Source: Prevotella sp.
GTDB taxonomy: Bacteria > Bacteroidota > Bacteroidia > Bacteroidales > Bacteroidaceae
Direction of reading: 5' to 3'
DNA: 45,842 nt
Assembly (NCBI GenBank): GCA_022486815.1
Contig: JAKVJW010000024.1
Span: forward strand, 1 to 45,842
Shown: positions 17,124-25,235 of the stretch, piece after piece
How the letters are laid out: every line of letters starts with the position of its first letter
How positions within the stretch are numbered: the stretch's first letter is position 1
Translations under genes and position numbers: made by a program
The notes under the pieces: model-generated
Database searches by the model: none
Told to the model about the DNA's origin: nothing
The model's input: the letters and a program-made list of their open reading frames with translations, nothing else

Positions 17124-17196
17124 TCTACAAAAATAGATAAAATCATCATACGCTAGAGCATTTTTTAGTTCACAAAGGTTCACAAAGAGGTAAATA
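17124..17196 (-). promoter_or_regulatory. Upstream element with TTCACAAAG repeat, copy A (BspA-like gene)
   Basis: About 65 bp nearly identical to 22191-22262. The -7 box on the minus strand is TATTTTTG (17128-17135). No -33 box is seen. Further upstream, on the plus strand, TTCACAAAG and GTTCACAAAG form a direct repeat (17169-17187), placed where an activator would bind. Confidence 0.75.
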
Positions 17197-17222
17197 CTTC
17201 AAATATTACAGATCACAAGGAT

Positions 17223-17486
17223 TTATTTAAAGACTCTACCATTATTGTATGTTGCAATTACACTGTCTTTCGCATTTAGCACGTAGCCATTTCTATAAGT
17301 TCCAATAATAGTTTCCTTATTATTTAATATGTATCCGTTTCTATACGTGGCTATTATTTTACCTGTATGATTCGACACAAATCCGTTATTATATGATATA
17401 GGATATAAATTAGTGGAACAACACATAAATGTAAAGGAGCCTGCTACTATCATAAGTGCATATAAAACATTACTTAATTTATTCAT
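17223..17486 (-). CDS. Small repeat lipoprotein, beta-flower-like
   Basis: 87 residues with a signal ending in FMCC. After it the chain is built of about three 14-16-residue repeats: IIATYRNGYILN, IIGTYRNGYVLN, VIATYNNGRVFK. This short-hairpin pattern is like the small beta-flower proteins common in Bacteroidetes, whose function is not known. The frame is complete and protein-like despite the size. It has no close operon partner: the neighbouring gaps are 137 and 267 bp. Confidence 0.7.
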   Translation of the reverse strand: MNKLSNVLYALMIVAGSFTFMCCSTNLYPISYNNGFVSNHTGKIIATYRNGYILNNKETIIGTYRNGYVLNAKDSVIATYNNGRVFK

Positions 17487-17753
17487 TCGATTTATATGAT
17501 TTTTCTATGATCAGGTCAACCCACCTTCCAATGATATTTGATGAGAATATAAAAGATTCATCTCAGCTATAGCTGCTCCATCTGTATATCACAACTCCAT
17601 AATACCATTGACAGCATCAAAAACAGAATCGGAATATAGAATATCTTTTTCATCTTCAATTATTTATAAATTCTTCGTCCAAAGAAGCCTTTATGCACGA
17701 CATCAGATGTACATAGTGATTTATGATCCGTCATCATTTTAAGGCCAATAGAG

Positions 17754-18482
17754 TCAGGGGGTAATCACATGGAAAACTAATGATGTACAAACATTACCAG
17801 AGCGAATATAAACAGTATAATCACCATAAGGGCCTTCAACCTTATCAACATATTTATTCAATTTGATGGTAAGTGTACCATTATCTAAATGAATATCAAA
17901 ATACTTTATCTCTGACTGAAGGTAAGTACCAGCTGCATATTCTGCATCTTTAGGGACGGAATACTTCAACTGGTCTCCAGAAGAAGTCATACTTCCGATT
18001 GTGGTTCCTACCGCCGGGAGATTGTTTGATGATGGATAACAATTGACATATTTGACTATTGCTCCTTTGTTGACTCCGTTTTCCAAAATGGGAGAAACTA
18101 CGACTATCTTATAATAGCTTGTTCCCTCGTATGCAGCACGTGTACCTGATGGAAATTCCACAATACCTTCAGGATTATAAAGATAATAAATATGGCCTGA
18201 TTGTACGGCAGATTCATGGGTAATATTCTGTAAACCAGGTTGGTAATCCGTATTTAGGAAAGCTATTCCGGCATCTATCATATACCATGATTGAGCCTTA
18301 AAATTATTGGATTTACTAATATAGACATCAGAATTTGCCAAGTTCGTCTTTCCATTCTCCTCATTCATAATATTGAGCGTTACCGTTCCCTCAGGATCTT
18401 TTCTGTCGTTGTCGTTACTGCATGCATTAAATATCAATACTAACGCAAAAAGCACATAAAACAGAATTAATTTTTTATTCAT
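17754..18482 (-). CDS. Exported lipoprotein, third gene of the MACPF operon
   Basis: 242 residues with a lipobox FNAC (Cys21). It begins the mature part with GTVTLNIMNEENGKT, a pattern I recall from Bacteroides lipoproteins of the DUF5036 type; this is a memory-based hint. The rest is beta-rich with no catalytic motif. It starts 11 bp after the MACPF gene, so the two are in one transcript. In this position it could be a partner or an immunity lipoprotein for the pore-forming protein; there is no direct evidence. Confidence 0.75.
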   Translation of the reverse strand: MNKKLILFYVLFALVLIFNACSNDNDRKDPEGTVTLNIMNEENGKTNLANSDVYISKSNNFKAQSWYMIDAGIAFLNTDYQPGLQNITHESAVQSGHIYYLYNPEGIVEFPSGTRAAYEGTSYYKIVVVSPILENGVNKGAIVKYVNCYPSSNNLPAVGTTIGSMTSSGDQLKYSVPKDAEYAAGTYLQSEIKYFDIHLDNGTLTIKLNKYVDKVEGPYGDYTVYIRSGNVCTSLVFHVITP

Positions 18483-18493
18483 AATCTTCTTTT

Positions 18494-20173
18494 TTAAAGC
18501 CCTATAATATTATAATGATTTGCTAATGAAGCTATAGTTATTTTCTTTTCTGGAAGATTTTCAAACCACTTCCTTATACCATATATATCAAGGACTTCAT
18601 CATCATCTTCATCAATAAAAAAAGAAAATGCTACATGAGTTTCTGGATTATAAATATACTCTATACTTGTCTTTGCATAATAATAACGATAGAAATCTGC
18701 TTTATTAAAATCATTAATGACAATACACAAAGGATTTCTTAGTATTGGGTTAATATGAGTTTTCTTATTATAGTCAAGCTCTATCTCATCACTAAACATA
18801 TTCATTCGATTATTCGAAATATCTTTAACTCTTTCCATAAAGTAATCATTATCAGCATTTTTCCTTAAATCATCATCACTTTTATTAGATTTATTAATAA
18901 AAATTATTCTATCTCCTTGCCGCGTTATTAAAACAGGAACAACATCATAAAGTGCTTCATAAGATGGTGTTGATCTTACCATTACCCTTTCGATAACTAT
19001 ATAAGGGGTTACAAAATCATAAAACGGAGAAAGAATACCATTTGTGGTATCATCTAAACGTTGCTTAAAGTTGGTTTCCAAGACAAAATCAGACAGAGGA
19101 TATAAACTATTATCTAAAACATCTATTATAGTATTATTATCCTCATCATTTAAGGATTGTAACCATGAAGAAAGATCTATATGAAGATCTTCCATTGAAC
19201 GAGCCTTAACTTCTGCTTCGCCTCCACTTCTATTTCCTCCAAATGTTTTAATATAAATATAGGTATCCTTATCTTTAAACTCTTTAGAAGTTGTTGTCTG
19301 GTCGGAACTAGTAAATCCAAGTTTTCCACTATCTTTAGAAGTTTTATAGGTTAATGATGCATTAATCGATTTCTCCATTTCTTTCTCTTTTCCTTCTGTA
19401 TCTTTACTCTGGCTATTACACCCTGCATAAGCTGCATAAGCCTTTCCTCCAGTCAAATAACCTGTTAATACAAAACCACCGTAGTTATCAAGAGTAGAAT
19501 GAATAGTTGAACCATATAAACTTTGAATAAATGATCTCGTTAAAAATTGACGGGAAAACAATTTTCTTGCTCCATCTGAATGCTGTAAAGAGAATTGATC
19601 AGATATAAAATTCAAACTAAGTTCTCCAAATGTGGCTTCATCCAGATTATCTATTACGGATTTAAAAATTTCAGTCGTAGTTTTCTTTCTTCCAATTGAG
19701 AAAAGTTTTAAATTTAAGGAAAAGCCTGATGAAACTTTTTTAGATACTGAAGAATTATATTGGTATCTATCATAACTGTCATAAGCAAGAACATTTGTTT
19801 CTGTAGTATTAACACGAAGGCCATTTATATACGTAGGATCATAGTTTCTTATTGACTCTAAGTTAATTACAGGAAAAGTAACATTCTTTAAATCCCCCAT
19901 AATATATGAGCCATTTAGAAGTTTGTAGCCATGACCTAATAAGGCATCAGAATTTCCTTCAGTGGTAGAAACACTCCTCGTCATTAACGGTAAGTAATTC
20001 TTTGACACAGCTTTTGGCAAATCTGAGTTACGTTTAAAGACAATAATGTCACCATCTTCCTCTTTTAATTGATTTTTAGATGTTGGACAAATGCTATTCA
20101 TGTCATTAGAGCAAGAACTTATTAATAACATGAATATCAATATTACAGATAATACAGAATCATGCTTTTTCAT
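18494..20173 (-). CDS. MACPF-domain pore-forming lipoprotein (BSAP-like candidate)
   Basis: 559 residues with a lipobox ISSC (Cys21). An N-terminal LLGHGYKLLNGSY segment (about 78-90) resembles the start of Bacteroidales MACPF toxins. The MACPF signature is YGGFVLTGYLTGG (231-243), matching YG-x-(F/Y/V)-x6-GG, with flanking amphipathic segments that could unfold into membrane hairpins (about 130-175 and 265-305). Bacteroidales MACPF lipoproteins include secreted antimicrobial proteins that kill related strains; others are of unknown role. Those I know are near 370-400 residues, so the ~240-residue C-terminal extension is unusual and could carry target recognition. It is the middle gene of a three-gene operon. 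Confidence 0.82.
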   Translation of the reverse strand: MKKHDSVLSVILIFMLLISSCSNDMNSICPTSKNQLKEEDGDIIVFKRNSDLPKAVSKNYLPLMTRSVSTTEGNSDALLGHGYKLLNGSYIMGDLKNVTFPVINLESIRNYDPTYINGLRVNTTETNVLAYDSYDRYQYNSSVSKKVSSGFSLNLKLFSIGRKKTTTEIFKSVIDNLDEATFGELSLNFISDQFSLQHSDGARKLFSRQFLTRSFIQSLYGSTIHSTLDNYGGFVLTGYLTGGKAYAAYAGCNSQSKDTEGKEKEMEKSINASLTYKTSKDSGKLGFTSSDQTTTSKEFKDKDTYIYIKTFGGNRSGGEAEVKARSMEDLHIDLSSWLQSLNDEDNNTIIDVLDNSLYPLSDFVLETNFKQRLDDTTNGILSPFYDFVTPYIVIERVMVRSTPSYEALYDVVPVLITRQGDRIIFINKSNKSDDDLRKNADNDYFMERVKDISNNRMNMFSDEIELDYNKKTHINPILRNPLCIVINDFNKADFYRYYYAKTSIEYIYNPETHVAFSFFIDEDDDEVLDIYGIRKWFENLPEKKITIASLANHYNIIGL

Positions 20174-20217
20174 TTTAATACCGTTTTAGAGAAATTAAAC
20201 ATCTTCTTTCTTATAAG

Positions 20218-21546
20218 TTATAGTTCTTCCCCATCATCAAGGTCAAAGAATTTAATTATATCGGGTTTAGCCCTTTTTGTTGTATAAAGTGTTCCATACC
20301 ATGTACCTTTAATTTTTACATTTCTCACATCCCCATCCTTATACTTATAACTCATATAAGCAGTATATTGAACTGATACGTCATAGTTTACTAACCATGA
20401 AGTTGCTTCTATTAATGAATTTGGTTTAGCCTTTCCATTGACATCAAATGTTAAAGGAACGTTCACACTTTGAGTTCTGTTTGAATATTGAATATTACGT
20501 TCAAAATCTTTCTGTTCAAGGTCTTCAGGTTTTACGGGAGAAGGTACGACTAAATGTTCTGCTTCAACTTTTGGGCAATAAAAAAGTTTACTTTTCTTAA
20601 AAGGTATTTTCAGTATACTATTTTCTGAAAATCTTGATGTTTTTGTAACATAATGTGCTGCTTTTATCGTAAAAGGCCGTTCTTGCTCTAACACATTCTT
20701 ACCATAACTTACAACTTCGAGAGGTACACGTCTATTAACTTTTGCTGTTGATTTATCAAAATCAATATAATCAACAATAAAACTATCTTTTGGTTGAATC
20801 AGAAATTCTTGCTGTGGTTTCTTTGCATATTTGCCATATCTTATTTCATCATTATCATTTACTTCAAGAACATAATAAAATATTGACCATGAGTTTTTCG
20901 GATCTGACTGTCCGATATACATTTCATTTTCAATTGCAAAATACCCAGGATAATCTGATGCTATCAAATTCCAACTTGCCATTGCATTTGAAATATTATC
21001 ATCAGCATTTGCTATTAAAATATTTACATCAGGATGTTTTCTATAATGGCCCACGACAAGTGGAGTATTCGACCTTTCTGAATATATTAAGTAGGGGATT
21101 CCTGATGATGCCGGCAATATTTTAAGATAAAATTGCTGACTCTGATCAGAAGGAGAATATATGTTGCTCAATTTAACTTCATCCCTAGCCTGATTACAAA
21201 AGAAATACTTCCGACTTGCATCATTACCAACACCTCTAGCTTCAATAGTCAAAGGCAATTCACGTATAGCAAAAATATTTGACTCAAAATTCTCATCATA
21301 ATCTTCACCATACATTTTAGAGGCTCTAGTAAGAATGCGTAATGATGATTTCATCTTTTTTTGCAATTCTTTCATCTTTGGAGTTACTTGCAAAGCAACG
21401 ACCTCATCACTATCATTAAAAGTGAGTTTGTTACTCATTGATTTTTCATTGGACGTAAGAGAAGAAATTTCTTCCTGTTCGTCAGAACATGACACAAAGG
21501 TTACTCCCATTATAAGCAATAACCATAAAAAAACTCTATTTTTCAT
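20218..21546 (-). CDS. Exported lipoprotein, first gene of the MACPF operon
   Basis: 442 residues with a lipobox FVSC (Cys20). Residues about 95-235 contain repeated aromatic and Gly-Asn turns (YLIYSERSNTPLVVGHYRK, YFAIENEMYIGQS) that recall beta-trefoil or other lectin-like folds. A second beta-rich part follows from about 240. No catalytic motif is seen and the family is not recognised. It lies 44 bp upstream of the MACPF gene on the same strand. A binding partner that directs or regulates the MACPF protein is an inference from position. Confidence 0.75.
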   Translation of the reverse strand: MKNRVFLWLLLIMGVTFVSCSDEQEEISSLTSNEKSMSNKLTFNDSDEVVALQVTPKMKELQKKMKSSLRILTRASKMYGEDYDENFESNIFAIRELPLTIEARGVGNDASRKYFFCNQARDEVKLSNIYSPSDQSQQFYLKILPASSGIPYLIYSERSNTPLVVGHYRKHPDVNILIANADDNISNAMASWNLIASDYPGYFAIENEMYIGQSDPKNSWSIFYYVLEVNDNDEIRYGKYAKKPQQEFLIQPKDSFIVDYIDFDKSTAKVNRRVPLEVVSYGKNVLEQERPFTIKAAHYVTKTSRFSENSILKIPFKKSKLFYCPKVEAEHLVVPSPVKPEDLEQKDFERNIQYSNRTQSVNVPLTFDVNGKAKPNSLIEATSWLVNYDVSVQYTAYMSYKYKDGDVRNVKIKGTWYGTLYTTKRAKPDIIKFFDLDDGEEL

Positions 21547-21713
21547 ACTAATAGTTATTAGTTCTAGAAAATGATAATATAAATACGGAGTCCACTTAAA
21601 AAAAGTCAGTTATTACCGCTGAAAATATCGCTTTAATGATTAACATATTTAGCACAAATTCTTGCGTTTTATTTATCGTGGACAATTTGAGAGAATCACA
21701 GCAAACTCACTTA

Positions 21714-21756
21714 AGAGTTCACCGAAAGTTTCATTAAATTCAAATTATTTATCATA
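21714..21756. repeat. Block shared with 15565-15608
   Basis: Both stretches read ACCGAAAGTTT, then TTCAAAT, then CATCATACATG or ATCATACATG, with GTGGACAATT further left in each. They lie downstream of the two genes that share the TTCACAAAG element and upstream of the next lipoprotein gene on the minus strand. They could be 3'-flank remnants of a duplication or upstream control elements. Confidence 0.45.
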
Positions 21757-21781
21757 CATGGTTTAATATATACACCACTGT

Positions 21782-22159
21782 TTATTCTTTATCAAAATAC
21801 CCATATAAGCGTCTTGACCGTTGGTAGATGATAATCACATAGCTTCCGGGGGGCAGGTTGGTTATTGGAACATAATTGTCTGCCGCACAGAGTGTGGTCT
21901 CCGTATGATATAGCGGGGTTCCCTGTGCATCAAGTATGGTAATACTGATGTCCGGAAGTGTCTCTGAAGAATATATCCTTATGAAATCATGGGATACGGA
22001 TAGTTCAGGAACTTTATGTATACCTACACTTGACCGAGTATCTGGAAGGCCCCAGTCTTTTGAATTGATCATGGCAGGATAATAGGTCTCCTCACCGGCA
22101 TTTACAGTTGAAAGACTCAGAAAACTAAAAAGCAAAATCAATAAAACATTTCTCATCAT
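21782..22159 (-). CDS. Small exported DUF3244-like protein
   Basis: 125 residues from the ATG at 22159 (MMRNVLLILLFSFLSLS signal, cleavage near VNAG). A frame 23 codons longer exists but reads through the promoter, so the shorter start is chosen. The mature part is one Ig-like beta domain (ISITILDAQGTPLYHTE, YVPITNLPPGSYVIIIYQ), the pattern of small DUF3244 proteins of Bacteroidetes. Function unknown. It lies between the TPR regulator gene and the MACPF operon. Confidence 0.75.
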   Translation of the reverse strand: MMRNVLLILLFSFLSLSTVNAGEETYYPAMINSKDWGLPDTRSSVGIHKVPELSVSHDFIRIYSSETLPDISITILDAQGTPLYHTETTLCAADNYVPITNLPPGSYVIIIYQRSRRLYGYFDKE

Positions 22160-22190
22160 TCGATCTATTTTTGTTCGTGGCATTATTCTC

Positions 22191-22262
22191 ACGACAAAAA
22201 TAGATAAAATCATCATACCCTGGAGCATTTTTTAGTTCACAAAGGTTCACAAAGAGGTAAAA
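22191..22262 (-). promoter_or_regulatory. Upstream element with TTCACAAAG repeat, copy B (DUF3244-like gene)
   Basis: About 65 bp nearly identical to the element upstream of the BspA-like gene. The -7 box TATTTTTG is at 22195-22202 on the minus strand. The direct repeat TTCACAAAG/GTTCACAAAG is at about 22235-22253, and another TTCACAAAAGTTCACAAAAG pair follows at about 22267-22286. The extra pair makes four half-sites here, against two in copy A. Confidence 0.75.
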
Positions 22263-22317
22263 ATCACTTCACAAAAGTTCACAAAAGCATTTATTAAGGT
22301 AAAAAGGCAGGAATAAG

Positions 22318-24045
22318 TTACAAATTACGGATAAATTCATCCATTTGTAATACTGTTCCTTTTTTGTTGAACAGTTTGGAATATAGACGGGACCTTGCCA
22401 TACTCAGCGCATTCAACTCATAACCCATATAAACTGCTATCGTTTTCAACGAAAGATCTGCTTTGAGCAGGATGCAGATTCTGATATCATTTTTATTTAT
22501 GACATGGCTGGTTCTTCTAATTTTGTTGATACAATTGCCAAAGGCCTGATTCTCTAAATACTCTAATGAAAGATAATCAGCATCAGTGGGATGAAAGTCA
22601 GGACTATGAAATGATTTGTAAATCTCAGAGCCCTTAAACTCCCGGATGCGCAAACTTCTCAATTTATATTCAGACTTGATCTTGCTGTTTTCACTGATCA
22701 AGGTTTCCCTTTCAGTCTGAAGCATTGACTTCCGGGTATCACTGATCTGCAAATTCAAGGAAGAAATCTCATCCTCCAACTCACGGATTCTCTTTTCATT
22801 CTCAGTTATGGTTTTTCTGCTTCCGGACTGAAGGTCAGAAAACAACTGCCGCATTTTCTCCTGCTGAATTCTGCTTCTTGCCTTTTTGCTTCTCACGTAA
22901 CAGATTACCAGGAAAGCAAAGACAACAAAACAAAGAATCATCAGAAATATCACATTATTCCTCATCTTTTCAGCATGGTTCAACTGTCGCTCATGTTCCA
23001 GTTTTTTCCCGAGCGCCTTGATCAGATTCTGATTCTGCCGGATCGTATTCATATCAAGGGAATCGGCACAATTCATACTTTGATGCAGATAAGCATTGGC
23101 TTCAGCCTGATGTCCCTGCTTTGTGCTGATAGCGAATAACTTCAGCGAGGCATCAAGGCAGACCGGTATATTATCCCGATTCAGACTTTTCCTATAATAA
23201 ACCGCCGCAGAATCCGTCTTCCCTGTTTCATAATAATATCTTGCCAGACAAGCATGGTCATAAACGGAATCCTCATCATAATAAGATATGTCAAGAGCCT
23301 GTCTGGCCTTCTTGTAATCCTTCAGATCCATGTAATTACAGGCAAGTTCAGCCATAACGACTTTAAATATCCGACCGTTCCCTGTTTTTCTTGCCAGCAG
23401 GGCCGATTGCCTGAAATAGGAAAGTCCCTTCTCCTCTTCATTCAGAGCAGACAGACAGCGGCCGATGTTACGCAGAAGATAAATCTCAATGGTAACAATT
23501 CCCGTCTTCTTGGAAAAGCAATAAGAACGGAGGAAATAGCCGTATGCCTTCTTGTACATCCCCTGATACATCAGCGTCTGGCCGATCCAGTTGCCTGCCC
23601 GTGCCCGTACCGTGTAAGTAAGACTGTCGTCGTTTCCTTCCATATACAAGGCTTTCTTATAAGAATCAATGGCGTCCCCAGTGAACTGCATATCGCTGAA
23701 AACCCTGCCTAAAAGATAATAAGCCTTCATCCTCTGCAACAGGTTACCATGATGGTTGAAATAGTTTGTTACGGCAAGCATTGTAGAGTCAGAGGTGTGT
23801 GTGATATAGCATTTGTCCTCCGCCTCGGTTTTCATCAGTTCATAGCGCATCTGCACGCTTTTGCTTCCATCCCTGACACTGTCTTTCAGACCAGACAACA
23901 GACTCAACGCACTGTCCGGACGGTTTTCCATCAGCCGGTCTGCCGTATCAAGTGTCGTCATAAGTTTTGCATTGCGCCCGCAAGAAGCGAGAGCAATTAC
24001 AACCATAGAAATAGAGATGATAAGCAGATGTTTCTTCATTATCAA
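22318..24045 (-). CDS. Membrane-anchored TPR protein with C-terminal HTH, probable regulator
   Basis: 575 residues. A lipoprotein-like signal (LASC, Cys22) is followed by TPR-type helical repeats (about 30-330), one transmembrane helix (about 364-385), a coiled coil (about 388-460) and a C-terminal LuxR-like helix-turn-helix (about 517-560: NKNDIRICILLKADLSLKTI, then NALSMARSRLYSKLF). This layout is widespread in Bacteroides and Prevotella, often beside surface-protein genes, with a periplasmic sensor half and a cytoplasmic DNA-binding half. It lies directly upstream of the DUF3244-like gene, whose promoter carries TTCACAAAG repeats; control of that element is inferred. The MIMKK start could also be six bases downstream. 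Confidence 0.83.
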   Translation of the reverse strand: MIMKKHLLIISISMVVIALASCGRNAKLMTTLDTADRLMENRPDSALSLLSGLKDSVRDGSKSVQMRYELMKTEAEDKCYITHTSDSTMLAVTNYFNHHGNLLQRMKAYYLLGRVFSDMQFTGDAIDSYKKALYMEGNDDSLTYTVRARAGNWIGQTLMYQGMYKKAYGYFLRSYCFSKKTGIVTIEIYLLRNIGRCLSALNEEEKGLSYFRQSALLARKTGNGRIFKVVMAELACNYMDLKDYKKARQALDISYYDEDSVYDHACLARYYYETGKTDSAAVYYRKSLNRDNIPVCLDASLKLFAISTKQGHQAEANAYLHQSMNCADSLDMNTIRQNQNLIKALGKKLEHERQLNHAEKMRNNVIFLMILCFVVFAFLVICYVRSKKARSRIQQEKMRQLFSDLQSGSRKTITENEKRIRELEDEISSLNLQISDTRKSMLQTERETLISENSKIKSEYKLRSLRIREFKGSEIYKSFHSPDFHPTDADYLSLEYLENQAFGNCINKIRRTSHVINKNDIRICILLKADLSLKTIAVYMGYELNALSMARSRLYSKLFNKKGTVLQMDEFIRNL

Positions 24046-24163
24046 TTACAAAGTATACACAAAGATAGTAATTTTTAGTTTAATTCTATACATTATATCG
24101 TATTTATTGTTTTAAAAACACTTTTTTACCGAGATTCATGGAACAACCAGCCTCCATGACAAT

Positions 24164-24691
24164 TCATTTATAGAGTGTAATATATCCCTTTTCCTCAAAT
24201 ATATCCGTAGAATCTACTCCATTGAAAAGGTATTTCCGGTGAAAGGAAGGCTCTCCATTCTTCTTGTAATGAACAATTGACGAAAACTGCAAATAATCCT
24301 TACTACCATCTCCCCAATTTATTGCCACTTTCTCCTGCCTCCAATTATAGTCAGCCATAAAGGGCCCTACAACAGCATAAGTTATATCCTTACGATGTCT
24401 AATCATCATTCCGTGAAAGGGCTCATAGTAAGCACGCGTACTCGGCTTTAAATCCTCTTCTTCTAAATCTCCGAGGTAATAAGTCTTTGACTGTATCGTA
24501 ATGCTTGTATGGTGTATAAAAGTCTGGTCATAAGCCAAGCTTTTGGAATCCAACATATTCTGTCCATTCTTATCAAGGACCTTGATACGTAATTCAATCG
24601 GATTGAGATCATAAATCACGTCCGATCCATTCCCATCACAAGAAGTTAACAGGAAAACACAGAATAAAACCAGCAACATCAATTTTTTCAT
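24164..24691 (-). CDS. Exported lipoprotein of unknown function
   Basis: 175 residues with lipobox LTSC (Cys18). The mature part is beta-rich (IELRIKVLDKNGQNML, YLQFSSIVHYKKNGEP) and resembles no family I can name. It lies 118 bp upstream of the TPR regulator on the same strand. Small lipoproteins with this kind of N-terminal strand pattern are common in Bacteroides lipoprotein clusters. Confidence 0.75.
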   Translation of the reverse strand: MKKLMLLVLFCVFLLTSCDGNGSDVIYDLNPIELRIKVLDKNGQNMLDSKSLAYDQTFIHHTSITIQSKTYYLGDLEEEDLKPSTRAYYEPFHGMMIRHRKDITYAVVGPFMADYNWRQEKVAINWGDGSKDYLQFSSIVHYKKNGEPSFHRKYLFNGVDSTDIFEEKGYITLYK

Positions 24692-24805
24692 GTCTTATTT
24701 TTAATATAATTAAGAACTTACAAAGTCAACAAAATATTTCACCTATAGTATTCTTACCTCACAAGGGTTTTACAAGCTGCATTCTCAAGGTGTCCAATCA
24801 AAATG

Positions 24806-24839
24806 CCCCACAAAAGTCAAGCAATAAACTTTTGTGGGG
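24806..24839 (-). terminator. Perfect 12-bp stem-loop, likely terminator
   Basis: CCCCACAAAAGT (24806-24817) pairs with ACTTTTGTGGGG (24828-24839) around a 10-base loop. It is the only strong hairpin between the TonB receptor gene and the next lipoprotein gene. Neither side has a long T run; an A-rich stretch beside it gives a short T-rich tail on the minus strand. Confidence 0.65.
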
Positions 24840-24866
24840 TCGATTACTTCTGGCTGAATCAGCGCT

Positions 24867-24956
24867 CTAAAACAAATAAGCCAGAGAAAATATAAACACT
24901 TGAGACGCTCTATCTATACCGTCCGGTTCTTCTCCGTCCTGCTTATCCAGAATCAT
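24867..24956 (-). pseudogene. Possible C-terminal fossil of an outer-membrane barrel protein
   Basis: A 29-codon frame MILDKQDGEEPDGIDRAS followed by QVFIFSLAYLF and a stop. The alternating hydrophobic ending with a terminal Phe matches the last strand of outer-membrane barrels. The frame stays open a little further upstream, then meets a stop. It may be the tail of a decayed barrel gene; the short length makes chance possible. Confidence 0.3.
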
Positions 24957-25235
24957 AGTTGACAACAAAAGACTGACAATAATCAAAAGGCTTTATAATA
25001 ACATCAGTTTTTCATTACAGCCAAACATTCCACAATAGTTTTCATAACACACTCACATAATTACAGGAGGAGAGAACCAGAGATATAAACTCTTTCTCAT
25101 TTGCTATTAAGACGTACTTTCCCATAAAAACCCCTATATTAAATGAAATATTTTCTAAATCTTGCAAAATATTTTCATCAAATGCCATATCCAAATCTGT
25201 AACATCTTACAGCCTCAGATCTTAAATAAAAAATC

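Larger units (their letters stand above)
24692..25235. other. 544-bp intergenic stretch with terminator and a barrel-like fossil
   Basis: It contains a strong hairpin (24806-24839) and, to its right, a short minus-strand frame (24867-24956) that ends like an outer-membrane barrel. No other gene is seen. 25100-25235 is AT-rich. Confidence 0.5.
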
